64,000 nt of DNA from Deinococcus depolymerans (GCF_039522025.1 NZ_BAAADB010000023.1:1-64000); one strand, 5' to 3'; positions 45,671 to 57,348 are shown, counted from the first letter of the stretch. The notes: generated by a model from the letters alone, not told the origin. Program-made: numbers and translations.

Positions 45671-46120
45671 ATGACGACCGGGAAAAAGAGCGTTCCACAG
45701 GGTGAAAAACGTCAGACTGGAACGGTGTACGAGCAGCTGACGGACCGGGCCTTGGAAGCCCTGCGGCAGGGGCATACTCCCCGTGCTGCCTGGGCCGCCG
45801 CGCAGGCTCTCGTGACCGCGAAACCCAGCACGCTGGCCAAGGGCTGCCCACGCTCCACATTCGTCTCCCTGGCCGAACACGGGTACCTGCGGGGTGTGCC
45901 TGCACAGGCTGGCGCTCGCCCCCTGAGCCTCAACGCCCGTCATGCCCTGCACGCGCGGACGGTCGCGCAGGCTGACCCTGACCTTCTGAACTGCAAGCAG
46001 GCGTGGTGGGCCGTGACCCGCGCACACTCCGGCACGGACCGCGAAAACCACGCGGGCATCCTGGACGTCCTGCACGCGCTGATGGTGCGCGACGCCCTGA
46101 CCGACCCACCCGCCCCGTGA
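45671..46120 (+). CDS. Conserved-looking small protein of unknown function
   Basis: The product has 149 residues. It contains [20 protein letters not shown], then [27 protein letters not shown], and ends with a helical segment. The KGCPRSTF...LAEHGYLRG block looks like a true family signature, but I cannot name the family with confidence. It is the first gene of a unit with the 2'-5' RNA ligase-like gene (4-bp overlap). Confidence 0.7.
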   Translation: MTTGKKSVPQGEKRQTGTVYEQLTDRALEALRQGHTPRAAWAAAQALVTAKPSTLAKGCPRSTFVSLAEHGYLRGVPAQAGARPLSLNARHALHARTVAQADPDLLNCKQAWWAVTRAHSGTDRENHAGILDVLHALMVRDALTDPPAP

Positions 46121-46638
46121 GCCCCTCGCACCTGCTGGCGCTGCGGCCCCCGCCGGACATCGAGGCCCGCGTCGTGGCGTTCCGGGAAGCCCACGGCGTG
46201 CGCGACGCGGCGGCGGTGCCGCACGTCACCGTGAAGGCCCGCAGCGGTCTGGACGACGATCTGCGCTGGCTGGACCTCATCCCGGCGGTGGCGGCGGCGA
46301 TCCCGCCCGTTCCGGTCGAACTGCTCGCGCCGCGCGTGTTCCCGGACGGCCGCGCCCTGTACCTGCCCGCCCGCAGTCCCGGCGCGGTGCGGCTGCACCT
46401 CGCCCTGCTGGACGCCCTGAGGCCCGCGCGGCGCTTCGGGTACGAGGGGCCGCAGATGACCCCGCACCTCACGCTGGCCCTCGGGCGGCGGGACGTGACC
46501 CTGGACGCCCTGCTGGACGCGGCGCGGCTGGCGTTCCCGCAGCCGCTGTCCTTCACCGCCACCCACCTCGTCTGGATGCGCAAACCCGGACCCGGCGGCG
46601 CGTACCAGCCTGTGCAGGCGTGGCCGCTCGGAGGGTAG
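46117..46638 (+). CDS. 2'-5' RNA ligase/2H phosphoesterase family protein
   Basis: The product has 173 residues. The two HxTx motifs of the 2H superfamily are present: VPHVTVKA near residue 31 and TPHLTLALG about 85 residues on. Both histidines and threonines are intact. The enzymes act on 2'-5' or cyclic phosphodiester bonds in RNA. GTG 46117 overlaps the previous stop (GTGA), indicating coupling. Confidence 0.85.
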   Translation: MSPSHLLALRPPPDIEARVVAFREAHGVRDAAAVPHVTVKARSGLDDDLRWLDLIPAVAAAIPPVPVELLAPRVFPDGRALYLPARSPGAVRLHLALLDALRPARRFGYEGPQMTPHLTLALGRRDVTLDALLDAARLAFPQPLSFTATHLVWMRKPGPGGAYQPVQAWPLGG

Positions 46639-46698
46639 GGTCCGTGACCTGTACGCGCCCGTACCGACACGGTGGGCGGGGTGCGGTTCACTGCCGTC

Positions 46699-47890
<1,192 letters not shown>

Positions 47891-47971
47891 TGTGTCCCGA
47901 CCACCGCACACAACGGTGAACGCCCCCACCGCGCAGGCAGGGACGTTCACCGGAAGCAGGCGCGCGGGGGA

Positions 47972-48814
47972 TTACTGCGCGGCGAGCTTCAGCGCGACGG
48001 ACCTGAGCTTCATGCCGCTGAGCCTGGCGGTCATGGTGGCCTTCCCGGTCGCGAGGTCCACGGTGTACAGGTCGGTGTCGTTGCCCGACACGCGGCTCAG
48101 GTACGCGCTGCCCGCGCCGGCGATGTCGAAGCCGGTCATGTCCGCCATGACGTTCACGCCCAGCGCGCCCACGGTGTTCAGGGTGTTGAACTGCGGGCCG
48201 ACCGTGTTCATGACCAGGATGTCCAGATCGGCGTCGATGGTGTACAGGGTGGTGGTGGTGCCGGCCGCGATGGCCCCCGTGCCGCTGTTGTCGAAGGAAT
48301 TGGTGTAAGCGGCGGCCACCACGCCAGGGTTCCTGCCGGCGTTCGGGTCGCCCGGGGCGTACACGAAGGTGCCGTCGGCGGTGGTGCCGGTCGTGGCGGG
48401 CGTGGGGGCGGCCATCAGGGTATGGCGGAAGTTCAGGTCGTTCGTGCCGGCCACGCGCAGGCGGTTGGCGACCGGGTTGAAGTCCGCGGCGACCACCGTG
48501 GCGCCCGTGACGGTGCTGTCGGCAGTGGCGGCCCCCGTGACGGGGTTGATCATGAACACCCGGCCGCTGGCCGCGACGCCGTACAGCCGGCCGTCGGTGT
48601 TGCGCACGTCCAGGTCCACCAGGGTGTCGCCGCCCAGCCCGGAGATGCCCTGCGTCACGGAGCTGGCGTCGGGGTTGCCCAGGCCGAAGGTCACGAGGGT
48701 GCCGTCGCTGCCCAGGCCGTACGCGAGCTGACCGGCGGGCGGGGCGGGCAGGCGCATCTGGTTGCACGAGGCGAGGGCGGCAGAGATCAGGGTCAGCAGG
48801 GCCAGGTTCTTCAT
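47972..48814 (-). CDS. DUF4394 lipoprotein
   Basis: The product has 280 residues. The lipobox is SAALASC. The DUF4394 domain is recognisable from LVDLDVRNTDGRLYGVAASG, AADFNPVANRLRVAGTNDLN and the TLYTIDADLDILVMN segment, with a beta-propeller-like repeat. The domain is of unknown function and exported. A GGAGGACCCCC stretch upstream of the ATG provides a ribosome binding site. Confidence 0.85.
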   Translation of the reverse strand: MKNLALLTLISAALASCNQMRLPAPPAGQLAYGLGSDGTLVTFGLGNPDASSVTQGISGLGGDTLVDLDVRNTDGRLYGVAASGRVFMINPVTGAATADSTVTGATVVAADFNPVANRLRVAGTNDLNFRHTLMAAPTPATTGTTADGTFVYAPGDPNAGRNPGVVAAAYTNSFDNSGTGAIAAGTTTTLYTIDADLDILVMNTVGPQFNTLNTVGALGVNVMADMTGFDIAGAGSAYLSRVSGNDTDLYTVDLATGKATMTARLSGMKLRSVALKLAAQ

Positions 48815-49021
48815 GGGGGTCCTCCGGGACAGGGGTGGGGCGGGCAGGGACGCGGGACGGGCCAGGGGCGAGGAACACCGGCCCACGCGGCGGGGTGTTC
48901 CTGCGGAGCGAAGCCTGACCAGCCATATGCGGCGCGGCCCGCGCTGGATGACCGGGCGGCGTTCACCGAACCTTGACTCTTCGCGCCTCCGGCCGGGCGC
49001 GCTATGCTGCGCTGCCCGCCC

Positions 49022-49771
49022 ATGCTGATCGACTCCCTGACCCATCCCACCCCGGACGCCCTGCTGGCCTTCCTGCGCGCGCACCTGCACGCCCGCGTGA
49101 CCCTGCACCTGGCCGGCGAGGTCGAGGTGCTGTACGCGGGCCGCGCGGCCAGCATGGCCGAGGCCGGCGACCGCCTGCTGCTGCTCAAGCCCGACGGGTC
49201 GCTGCAGGTGCACGGGCCGCGCGGCGTGAAGCCCGTGAACTGGCAGCCGCGCACCGATCACCTCTCGGCGGAACTGGAGGGCGGCTGCGTGGTCCTGCAC
49301 GCCGAGCGGCGCAGCCCCGCCGAGGTGGTGCGCGTCCGTGTGATCGGCTGCGCGCAGGTCACGGCCCTGCACCTGGGCGACGAGGCGCTGTTCCTGCTGC
49401 AGGGCAGCGAGGCGCAGATGCAGCGGGCCCTGGCCCGCGCCCCGCACCTGATCGAGGACGGCCTGACGGTCCTGGACCGCGAACTGCTCGTCGGGGTGGG
49501 TGGCATCGACCTGTACGCCCGCGACGCGCAGGGGCGCTACGTGGTCGTGGAACTCAAACGCGGCAAGGCCGGCCACGACGCCGTGCACCAGCTCGGCCGG
49601 TACGTGGACGCCGTGCGGGAACAGGTGCCGGGGAACGTGCGCGGCATCCTCGCCGCGCCCGACATCACGGTCCCGGCGCTGAAGGTCGCGCAGGCCGCCG
49701 GCCTGGAGTACGTGAAAGTCGAGGCGCTTCCCCAGGTGCCCGAGGAAGCGCTGCAACCCACGCTGTTCTGA
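49022..49771 (+). CDS. nucS: NucS/EndoMS mismatch endonuclease
   Basis: The product has 249 residues. The C-terminal nuclease domain shows GVGGIDLYARDAQGRYVVVE with ELKRGKAG, the D-ExK core of RecB-like nucleases. EndoMS/NucS cuts mismatched duplex DNA in archaea and actinobacteria, and is known in Deinococcus too. The last five residues, QPTLF, fit the clamp-binding motif through which such enzymes dock on the sliding clamp. TATGCT (49003-49008) precedes the start; a slightly longer form from ATG 49004 is possible. Confidence 0.92.
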   Translation: MLIDSLTHPTPDALLAFLRAHLHARVTLHLAGEVEVLYAGRAASMAEAGDRLLLLKPDGSLQVHGPRGVKPVNWQPRTDHLSAELEGGCVVLHAERRSPAEVVRVRVIGCAQVTALHLGDEALFLLQGSEAQMQRALARAPHLIEDGLTVLDRELLVGVGGIDLYARDAQGRYVVVELKRGKAGHDAVHQLGRYVDAVREQVPGNVRGILAAPDITVPALKVAQAAGLEYVKVEALPQVPEEALQPTLF

Positions 49772-49834
49772 GGGAAACGGGAAGCGGCGCGCGGTGAGTG
49801 CTTCCCGCGGACCGCGCCCGTACTGTCGTCCTCA

Positions 49835-50103
49835 TACGGACTCCGATTGAATGGGCTTTACAGCCCGTTCAATCCGAGCGAAACGAGTGGAAGAAAAACG
49901 GGTTCCGGACGTGGAGCCGGCAATCCGGTGAAGTTCCGGATTGTTGGCGAAACAAACGGAATCCGTATCATACGGACTCCGATTGAATGGGCTCTACAGC
50001 CCGTTCAATCCGAGCGAAGCGAGTGGAAGAAAAACGGGTTCCGGACGTGGAGCCGGCAATCCGGTGAAGTTCCGGATTGTTGGCGAAACAAACGGAATCC
50101 GTA
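49835..50103. repeat. Two near-identical family A repeats in tandem
   Basis: The copies are 49835-49968 and 49971-50103, almost identical in sequence (inner stem CAATCCGG / CCGGATTG, loop TGAAGTT). The second abuts the TGA of hisIE. Their near-identity suggests a recent duplication. Confidence 0.85.
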
Positions 50104-50772
50104 TCAGCCCACCTCTTTCGGGCCTTTCAGGCCGGTCTTTCCTTCGCGTTCCTGAAGGACGGCGGCGACGTCGGCGGGGGAGACCCCGACCTCGGCCATG
50201 GCGAACAGGGTGTGGAACAGCAGGTCGGCGACCTCGGTGGCCAGCTCGGCGCGGTCGGCGTTCTTCGCGGCCAGCAGCACCTCGCCGCTCTCCTCGCTGA
50301 TCTTCTTCAGCACGCGGTCCAGGCCGCCGGCGTGCAGGCGGGCCACGTAGCTGTTCTCGGGCAGCGTGGCGAGCCGCTCGGTGATGGTGGCAAAGACGCG
50401 GTCCAGCGTGCCGTCCAGCCCGGCGGGGGGTGTATCGGTGGTCAGGAGCGGCTGGTGGTAGCAGGAGTACGCGCCGGTGTGACAGGCGGGGCCGGTCTGG
50501 TGAACGCGGTACAGCAGGCTGTCGGCGTCGCAGTCGGCCTGCACGTCCACGACGCGCTGGGTGTGGCCGCTGGTCGCGCCCTTGACCCACTGCGCCTGCC
50601 GGGAGCGGCTGTAGTACGTGGCCTCGCGGGTGTCCAGGGTGCGCTCGACGGCGGCGCGGTCGGCGTATGCCTGCATCAGCACGGCGCCGCTGCGGGCGTC
50701 CTGCGTGACGACCGGGATCAGGCCGGTCTGCGGGTCGAAGTTCAGGGTGTCCAGGGAGATGGAAGAGGTCAT
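50104..50772 (-). CDS. hisIE: Bifunctional HisI/HisE
   Basis: The product has 222 residues. The N-terminal cyclohydrolase shows [20 protein letters not shown] and the metal-binding [11 protein letters not shown] and [12 protein letters not shown]. The C-terminal phosphoribosyl-ATP pyrophosphatase shows [18 protein letters not shown]. It catalyses steps 2 and 3 of histidine synthesis. It lies 105 bp downstream of hisF in the same direction. Confidence 0.96.
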   Translation of the reverse strand: MTSSISLDTLNFDPQTGLIPVVTQDARSGAVLMQAYADRAAVERTLDTREATYYSRSRQAQWVKGATSGHTQRVVDVQADCDADSLLYRVHQTGPACHTGAYSCYHQPLLTTDTPPAGLDGTLDRVFATITERLATLPENSYVARLHAGGLDRVLKKISEESGEVLLAAKNADRAELATEVADLLFHTLFAMAEVGVSPADVAAVLQEREGKTGLKGPKEVG

Positions 50773-50877
50773 GTCACGGCCCTCCAGAGGCCAGGGTGCC
50801 GGGGTGGCAGGTGTGGAGTGAGGGTTGTTGACCGCTCAGGACCCACGGCTCAGGGTCCACGGCTCAGGGCGTGTCGT

Positions 50878-51678
<801 letters not shown>

Positions 51679-51880
51679 GGGGGCAAGTCTACGCGGTCAG
51701 GGTGCGGGCAGACCGTGTGCGTGTCATACGAGACGGGCGCCCCGGGGCGGCACACGCGCCAGCCAGAATGTTAAACAGGCTTTATAAATCCCTCATGAGC
51801 TCTGCTAAGCTGATGGTCACCAGCGGCACGAGGCCGCCGGTCGCCTCGCACGCGCAACGGCTGCCGCCCTTGGGGGAACC

Positions 51881-52315
51881 GTGAACACCCGCAGGATCCT
51901 GATCATCGACGACAACCCGAATGACGTGGAGCTCGCCCTGACCGCCCTGGACGACGGGCCGGCCGGCAGCCCCGGCCACGAGGTCAGTGTCGCGTCCGGC
52001 GGTCCGGAAGCGATCGAGCTGCTCCGCGCCGCCCGCAGCGCCGGCACGCTGCCCGACCTGATCCTGCTGGACCTGAAGATGCCGCACATGGACGGCATCG
52101 CGGTGCTCGACGTCATCCGGGCCGACCCGGGCCTGCGCGGCATCCCGGTCGTCATGCTCACCACCAGCGGTGAGGGCCGCGACATCCGCGAATCCTACGC
52201 GCACGGCGCGAGCGCCTACGTCATCAAACCCATGGATTTCACGCAGTTCCGCGCCGCCATGCAGACCATCCAGGCGTTCTGGACCACCCTGAACCGCCCC
52301 CCCAGCCTCAACTGA
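51881..52315 (+). CDS. Single-domain response regulator
   Basis: The product has 144 residues with a lone receiver domain. The acidic pair is IIDDNPNDVE, the phospho-acceptor Asp is in LILLDLKMPHMDG, the Thr in MLTTSG and the Lys in VIKPMDF. The sequence resembles Rcp1-type regulators that serve phytochrome or other hybrid kinases. No kinase is adjacent. GTG 51881 was chosen; GGGGGAA lies just upstream. A family A repeat begins directly after its TGA. Confidence 0.9.
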   Translation: MNTRRILIIDDNPNDVELALTALDDGPAGSPGHEVSVASGGPEAIELLRAARSAGTLPDLILLDLKMPHMDGIAVLDVIRADPGLRGIPVVMLTTSGEGRDIRESYAHGASAYVIKPMDFTQFRAAMQTIQAFWTTLNRPPSLN

Positions 52316-52440
52316 TACGGACTCCGATTGAATGGGCTGCAAAGACCATTCAATCCGAGCGAAGCGAGCAGGAGCTGGGCGGGTTCCGTCTGTCCCGTTC
52401 CCACCCTGGAACAGCACCGGGTTGCCGACGCCACGCCCGC
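52316..52440. repeat. Truncated, diverged family A repeat
   Basis: The left end TACGGACTCCG and the first stem are intact. The third stem is present as a variant (CACCCTGGAACAGCACCGGGTTG), and the right terminal repeat is missing. It starts gap-free after the response regulator stop. Confidence 0.65.
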
Positions 52441-52614
52441 CCGTGCGCTCTGCTCCCGCCCGCTTCACACGCGCCTCTCACCCTGTGGGAAGCGGGTGGG
52501 GTACGCTCGGCACGTCCCACCCCGAGCTTCAGACCGCGCCGGCCCCACCCCGGACCGGCCTGCCTGTCATGCCCTGACGCTGACGTTCCCTGCCCCCACC
52601 CCACAGGAGCCCCC

Positions 52615-53145
52615 ATGCCCCAGCCCCTTCAGGCCGCCACGCTGCTCGCCCTGCTGACCCTCGCCGCCTGCCGCTCCGTGCCCCTGCCGGAAGCCACGCC
52701 GACCGGCCGCGCCCAGCAGGACGGCGACGCGCCCCTCACCGCCCAGAGCGGCACGCGCCTCAGCGACGCCACCGCCCGCAGCCGCGTGACCGCCGCCGGG
52801 ATTCCCGTGGTGTCCAGCGGCAACTGCAGTGTCCGCAGCAACGCCAGCTGCACGTCCCTCGAACAGATCTACTCCGGCACCATCGACGGGATCATCACGC
52901 TCAAGCAGGCGTCCGGCTGCGCCGTGAACATCACGGGCGGCACCGAGGTCGGGCACGCCAGCGGCACGTACAGTCACTACAACGGCTACAAGGTCGATAC
53001 TTCCATCACCACCTGCGTGAGCAACTACATCACCGCGAACTTCACGTACATCGGCGTACGCGGCGACGGCGCGCCCCAGTACCGCAGCGCCGCCGGGAAC
53101 ATCTACGCCCGCGAATCGAACCACTGGGACATCCTGTACTACTGA
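52615..53145 (+). CDS. Lipoprotein with a conserved Gly/Cys/His-containing domain
   Basis: The product has 176 residues. The lipobox is LLTLAAC. The domain contains VVSSGNCSVRSNASCTSLEQ, GIITLKQASGCAVNITGGTE and VGHASGTYSHYNGYKVD. The TGGTE..HASGTYSHxNGYK block is shared by exported actinobacterial proteins, some annotated near peptidoglycan-acting domains. The His residues could bind a metal. Its function is unknown. Its stop is followed directly by a family A repeat. Confidence 0.7.
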   Translation: MPQPLQAATLLALLTLAACRSVPLPEATPTGRAQQDGDAPLTAQSGTRLSDATARSRVTAAGIPVVSSGNCSVRSNASCTSLEQIYSGTIDGIITLKQASGCAVNITGGTEVGHASGTYSHYNGYKVDTSITTCVSNYITANFTYIGVRGDGAPQYRSAAGNIYARESNHWDILYY

Positions 53146-53300
53146 TACCGACTCCGATTGAATGGGCTGCAAAGACCATTCAATCCGAGCGGATGCGACT
53201 CGTAGAGCTGCCCCGCAGAGCAGGAGAGAAACGGATTCCGGACGTGGCGTTGGCAGATCGGTGGTGTTCCGATCTGTTAGCGAAACAAACGGAATCCGTA
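53146..53300. repeat. Family A repeat
   Basis: A forward copy with stem allele CAGATCGG / CCGATCTG. It begins gap-free after the lipoprotein TGA. Confidence 0.8.
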
Positions 53301-53303
53301 TGA

Positions 53304-53472
53304 GCAATAGTGCGGACACTTTTCAAGCGCTAGAGGGAACAAGCATGGAAAACGTCTTCTGTAACGCCATTCCTGCTCACCCCCTCCCAGCCTCCCCCCT
53401 CAAGGGGGAGGGGTAAACACGGCGTGTTCATCGCTGGTCTGCCCTGAAGGTATGAACCTGTCCGCACCATTG
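53304..53472. repeat. Family B repeat, copy 3 (inverted)
   Basis: The 169-bp unit has ends CAATAGTGCGGACA and TGTCCGCACCATTG. Its orientation is opposite to copies 1 and 2. It lies between two family A copies with 3-4 bp gaps, filling the gene-free stretch 53146-53696 with them. Confidence 0.75.
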
Positions 53473-53476
53473 ATGA

Positions 53477-53628
53477 GACGGACTCCGATTGAATGGTGCT
53501 GGCAACCGTTCAATCCGAGCAGACTCGCAGAGCGGCGCCGCAGGGCGAGTGGCAGCAGAGCGGGGTCGGGCGGGGCGTCGGCAACCCGGCGCCCTGCGGG
53601 GGTGGGAACGGGACAGACGGCAGTCCGC
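53477..53628. repeat. Diverged family A repeat
   Basis: It runs from GACGGACTCCG to GGCAGTCCG. The first stem is TTGAATGGTGCTGGCAACCG, a variant. The third stem also differs (CAACCCGGCGCCCTGCGGGGGTGG). Confidence 0.6.
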
Positions 53629-53696
53629 CGCAGGTGAACGAAACCTTCACCGCGCCCCACGCCTGCACCCGCGGCGCGCACCGTACCCTGACAGAC

Positions 53697-54533
53697 ATGC
53701 GCGTGTACATCGGCTGCGGCGGCTACAGCAACGACGACTGGACGGAAGAGGGCCTGCTCTACGAGGGGGTCCGCAAGGACGAGTACCTCGCCACCTACGC
53801 CCGGCACTTCGACGCCGCCGAACTGAACAGTTCCTTCTACGCCATTCCCGGCCTGAAGGCCTTCGAGGGCATGGCCCGCAGGAGCGGTGGCCGGGTGCGG
53901 TTCGCCGTGAAACTCCACCGGGTCTTCACCCACGACCGCGCGCCCACCGACGCCGACTTCGACCGGATGCTGCAGAGCCCCGAACCGCTGCGCGAGGCGG
54001 GCGTCATGGGCCCCTACCTCGCGCAGTTCCCGTTCTCGTTTCACCGCACGCCCGCCAACCGCCGCTACCTGGGCCAGCTGGCCGAACGCTTCGCCGGGCA
54101 TGAACTGGCCGTCGAGATGCGCCACGAGGGCTGGGACCGCCCGGAAGTCCGCGAGGGCATGGCCGAGCGCGGCCTGATCTGGGTCAGCCCCGACTACCCG
54201 CCCGCCGGGGGCCTGCCGGAACCGCAACTGCACGTCACCGGGGACGTGGGCTACCTGCGCCTGCACGGCCGTAACGCCGGCAGCTGGTGGGAGGGGCAGA
54301 GCGCCGCCGAACGCCACGACTACCGCTACAGCCGCGCCGAGATGGACGAATGGGCGCAGAAGATCGCCCTCGTGGCGGACGACCTGAGCGAGCTGTACGT
54401 GTTCTTCGAGAACACCACCAAGGGCCACGCCCTGCACAACATTCCCCAGTTGCGCGCGGCCCTGAACGCCCACGGCGTGCCGGTGCAGACGCCGGACCCC
54501 GGCCAGGGTCCCGAGCAGGGCCGCCTGCTCTGA
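53697..54533 (+). CDS. DUF72 (YecE-like) protein
   Basis: The product has 278 residues. DUF72 landmarks are MRVYIGCGGYSNDDW, YARHFDAAELNSSFYAIP, FAVKLHRVFTHDR, AVEMRHEGW and the terminal VFFENTTKGHALHN. It has a TIM-barrel-like fold of unknown activity. ATG 53697 is preceded by TACCCT (53684-53689). A terminator follows 17 bp after the stop. Confidence 0.88.
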   Translation: MRVYIGCGGYSNDDWTEEGLLYEGVRKDEYLATYARHFDAAELNSSFYAIPGLKAFEGMARRSGGRVRFAVKLHRVFTHDRAPTDADFDRMLQSPEPLREAGVMGPYLAQFPFSFHRTPANRRYLGQLAERFAGHELAVEMRHEGWDRPEVREGMAERGLIWVSPDYPPAGGLPEPQLHVTGDVGYLRLHGRNAGSWWEGQSAAERHDYRYSRAEMDEWAQKIALVADDLSELYVFFENTTKGHALHNIPQLRAALNAHGVPVQTPDPGQGPEQGRLL

Positions 54534-54549
54534 GCGGACCGGACATGAA

Positions 54550-54573
54550 AACCCCCCACCGGAGTGGGGGGTT
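54550..54573. terminator. Terminator of the DUF72 gene
   Basis: A 10-bp perfect stem AACCCCCCAC / GTGGGGGGTT with a 4-nt loop. It also lies just past the 3' end of the tRNA-Asn copy on the other strand. Confidence 0.8.
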
Positions 54574-54578
54574 CTGTG

Positions 54579-54653
<75 letters not shown>

Positions 54654-54815
54654 TCGTCTAGGACAGTATAAATCTCATTTGTTGTGGGGGTCAAGTGGCT
54701 GGGGAACACACGATCTCAAAGTCGTCCGTGTGCCTGTGGGTCAGTTGGTATAGTCCCCGCCGTGTCTCGTTTCACCAGTGCACCTTCTGCGAAAGTCCTC
54801 CGTTACCCTGAGTGA

Positions 54816-54950
54816 GTGAGACACGACCGTCTTGAACGCATCCGACGGCTGAATCGCACAAGCTTCAGATGGCCCAACAAGATCTACCTCGAAACCTTCG
54901 CCGAGATGGAACTCGTTCTGGACCAGCGAGAGGTAGTTGGCTGGAACTAG
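54816..54950 (+). CDS. Possible small basic protein
   Basis: GTG 54816 opens a 44-residue frame beginning VRHDRLERIRRLNRTSFRWP and ending in EVVGWN. TACCCT lies 6 nt upstream. It has no homologue I recognise. Apart from this frame I see nothing in the gap 54654-55061. Confidence 0.3.
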   Translation: MRHDRLERIRRLNRTSFRWPNKIYLETFAEMELVLDQREVVGWN

Positions 54951-55061
54951 ACTTTGTTGGCGAATTCGAAACCTGCTGTTTGGCGGGGCGGATCATCGCG
55001 GCTCAGTAACGATAAATGCGGAGTCCGGGGGCCATCACCTGAATTCGCTAACAGAGGCGAA

Positions 55062-55722
55062 CTATGCCCGACAGGAAACGCCTTGAGGCCGTGACAGCCA
55101 CGCTCGCAGCGTCCAAACGCGATCGGTCAGCCCAATCGCCATCGCCGATATGCGCTGGAGGTGCTGTTGACGTCCCTTCGGGACGTCAAGCTTCTTCCGA
55201 AGACCGCGTTGCGTTCGGCACCAGTTGTAGGTCCCCTGAACCAGATGAGCCAGGCTCACCCGGTGGACTGTCAGCCTCGCGAATGCGAGGCTTTTCCTCG
55301 CCAGGTGGGGATTCATCCGTCTTGCCGTCGCGTTCTGACGCTCCACGGCAGAGGTATTGGGCTTCCGGTAGCCCAACCGCTGCAGTTCCTCGTGCACCCG
55401 GGTGCGAGTCCCTGCGGCGATCTCGGTTCGGACGCTCACGACCCGCTTCCCGGCATACTCCTTGATGATCCGTACGTGGGCCGAGGATCGCGGGATCCGG
55501 TAAGCCGTCTTCGGGAACCGCCCCCGCGTCCCCTGTCTCGCAGGCCGGTACGGCCTGCCGAATACTTCAGGGAATAACGTCTGGTACGACAGAAAACCGT
55601 CCGTGAACAGGACCAGTCCATGCGGATCAGCGAGGCGTTCTTTGGTCTGAACGAGCAATGACCGCGTCAGGGTGGCGGTGCGCTCGCCGATTTCACCCTG
55701 GATCAGGAACTTACTGCTGGGA
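55062..55722 (-). pseudogene. C-terminal fragment of a transposase
   Basis: The frame contains LVLFTDGFLSYQTLFPEVFG, then NTSAVERQNATARRMNPHLA with ARKSLAFARLTVHRVSLAHL. The N-T-S-x-V-E-R-x-N block is typical of IS1-like or related DDE transposases. The N-terminal half is missing: the frame enters the family C element at 55723, and no matching sequence resumes beyond it. The family assignment is tentative. Confidence 0.75.
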
Positions 55723-56043
55723 CAAGAGTTTCCAGGCGGCACGAGATGCCCTCCAGAACGCTGCCGATCACGGCCCCACACGGATTTTTATCGGTCAGCA
55801 CAGCATGCTGCGCGTACCTGTTCCCTGCGCCCCGCACCACACGACATCCGGCGCCTCTCGCCTTCTCGTTGTTCGACCGCCTGATGCTCGTCTCCGGGCT
55901 GTTCAGGCTGAGAAGGGCTTGGCACGGCTCAACATGCACTCCAGAACGCGATAGAGAAAATGACGTGCTGACCGACGTTTCTCCTGATCCGCGTCCTCAT
56001 GACGTCGTGTGGCACACGACTCCGACAGGCATGGAAACTCTTA
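55723..56043. mobile_element. Family C MITE-like element, copy 2 (inverted)
   Basis: The 321-bp element begins CAAGAGTTTCCA and ends TGGAAACTCTTA. It has the same length as copy 1 and high similarity to its reverse complement. No target duplication is seen (GCTGGGA against ACTTTAG), so one flank has probably been rearranged. It truncates the transposase fragment to its left. Confidence 0.8.
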
Positions 56044-56147
56044 ACTTTAGATGAACATGCTTTTTTGGAACATGCTGTAGTATCAAAAAAGCCAAGTTGC
56101 GGCGTGACGAATGAAAATCAGTCCGGTGAAGACCCCTGGGGGTAAGA

Positions 56148-56642
56148 ATGGAACCGTTCACTCTCCTGCCGGCCTCACTCACACCACCTGCGGGGTACGT
56201 TACGTTCTTCCGCTTCGTCAGAAGGCACCGCGTGACTACTCCGATCACTGCCGTGTACGTGTCCCCGAGTTCCAACCGCTGGAATGAGCTCGGCCAACCG
56301 GCGGTTTACGCAAGTTCGAGCAGGGCGCTCGCCGAGGCAGAGGTTCTCAAAAGCGTCTCGGCGACGATCTTACAGGCTGCTCTCGTTCCCATCCTCGTCC
56401 ACGTCCCTAGTGAACTGATTCAGACGCTACCGGATGACCAGTATCCAGGTGACTGGAATCACAATCCTCACCCTACCTCCACGCAGACCATAGGAGGTGG
56501 GTGGCTCAATGCCATGCGCGGCCTCGCCCTGCGCGTACGATCGGAGCGAGACCCGCATCAGTACAACGTCATCATCAACCCTCGCCACCAAGACGCCGTG
56601 CGAATACTCACGTGCGTTGATCCTAATTGGCCGCGCAGGTAA
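56148..56642 (+). CDS. RES-domain toxin
   Basis: The product has 164 residues. The RES signature residues are in order: Arg in TFFRFVRRHR, the SNRWNELGQPAVYASSSRALAEAE block with the Glu, and Ser in LALRVRSERDPHQYNVIINP. RES toxins of xre-res modules deplete NAD+. A GGGGGTAAG Shine-Dalgarno precedes the ATG. Its GC content is moderate, higher than that of the following gene. Its order is unusual, since the antitoxin gene normally comes first. Whether the two genes form one functional pair is inferred. Confidence 0.82.
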   Translation: MEPFTLLPASLTPPAGYVTFFRFVRRHRVTTPITAVYVSPSSNRWNELGQPAVYASSSRALAEAEVLKSVSATILQAALVPILVHVPSELIQTLPDDQYPGDWNHNPHPTSTQTIGGGWLNAMRGLALRVRSERDPHQYNVIINPRHQDAVRILTCVDPNWPRR

Positions 56643-56827
56643 ACCAATAACTTCGCTCACCGGACTGAAATCGACACATATCCCCAAAGGAGCTGACTGA
56701 AGAAAAAGTAAGATACTCCCAAAGGCTTATAGAGGGGGTCGATGTAGAAATACAATTTTATCAATACTCCTTATCCCCAGTCGAATTCTTCCTAATAGGT
56801 AATTCAAGTGAAGCAAGAGGTGAAAAA

Positions 56828-57277
56828 ATGAGCTCTGGATATCCTATCTATACTAGTACCCCTTCTCATAAGGAAATAGCAAGGATTCTTGGAATGATGA
56901 TCGACAGCCCTTCTCAGCTTATCGATAAAATCACTCATGGCTTACCTTTTTCTGCTATGGAAAACCTGCAAAAAGCTTTAAGTGTTTCAAACTCTGAGCT
57001 TCTAAAAATCACTCATATGTCTCGGACGACATATAACCGCAGAAAAGAAATGGGTGAGCTTAGCCTTGGGGAATCAAATATAATATTCAGATATGCACAA
57101 ATATATGCTCTTGCCCTTCGAGTATTTGAAGACCCCAAGTTGGTTGATAGCTGGCTGACGAGCGAGCTTGACGTTTTCAGTGGTAAGACACCTCTTGAAT
57201 ATTCAGTAACTGAGCCTGGGGCTGCCTATGTTAATAATGTTCTAATTAATCTTGATCAAGGTAATTTTATGGCATAA
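56828..57277 (+). CDS. Xre/MbcA/ParS-type antitoxin (DUF2384)
   Basis: The product has 149 residues. The HTH region LSVSNSELLKITHMSRTTYNRRKEMGELS and the C-terminal RVFEDPKLVDSWL ... KTPLEYSVTEPGAAYV follow the family order. It is expected to neutralise a RES toxin and repress its own promoter. A ribosome binding site (AGAGGTG) precedes the ATG; the frame is open 160 bp further upstream but without a standard start. It is AT-rich, unlike the RES gene 185 bp upstream, hinting at separate origins. Confidence 0.82.
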   Translation: MSSGYPIYTSTPSHKEIARILGMMIDSPSQLIDKITHGLPFSAMENLQKALSVSNSELLKITHMSRTTYNRRKEMGELSLGESNIIFRYAQIYALALRVFEDPKLVDSWLTSELDVFSGKTPLEYSVTEPGAAYVNNVLINLDQGNFMA

Positions 57278-57348
57278 GGAAAATTATTTTAACCCTTTTA
57301 TAAATACATCGTATTTATCATTAGGCCTCTGCTAAAGTTGATCTGATG

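Noticed and set aside
55062..55781. Intact 239-residue transposase
   Set aside because: Its first 20 or so residues are translated from the family C element, and the N-terminal transposase domain is missing.
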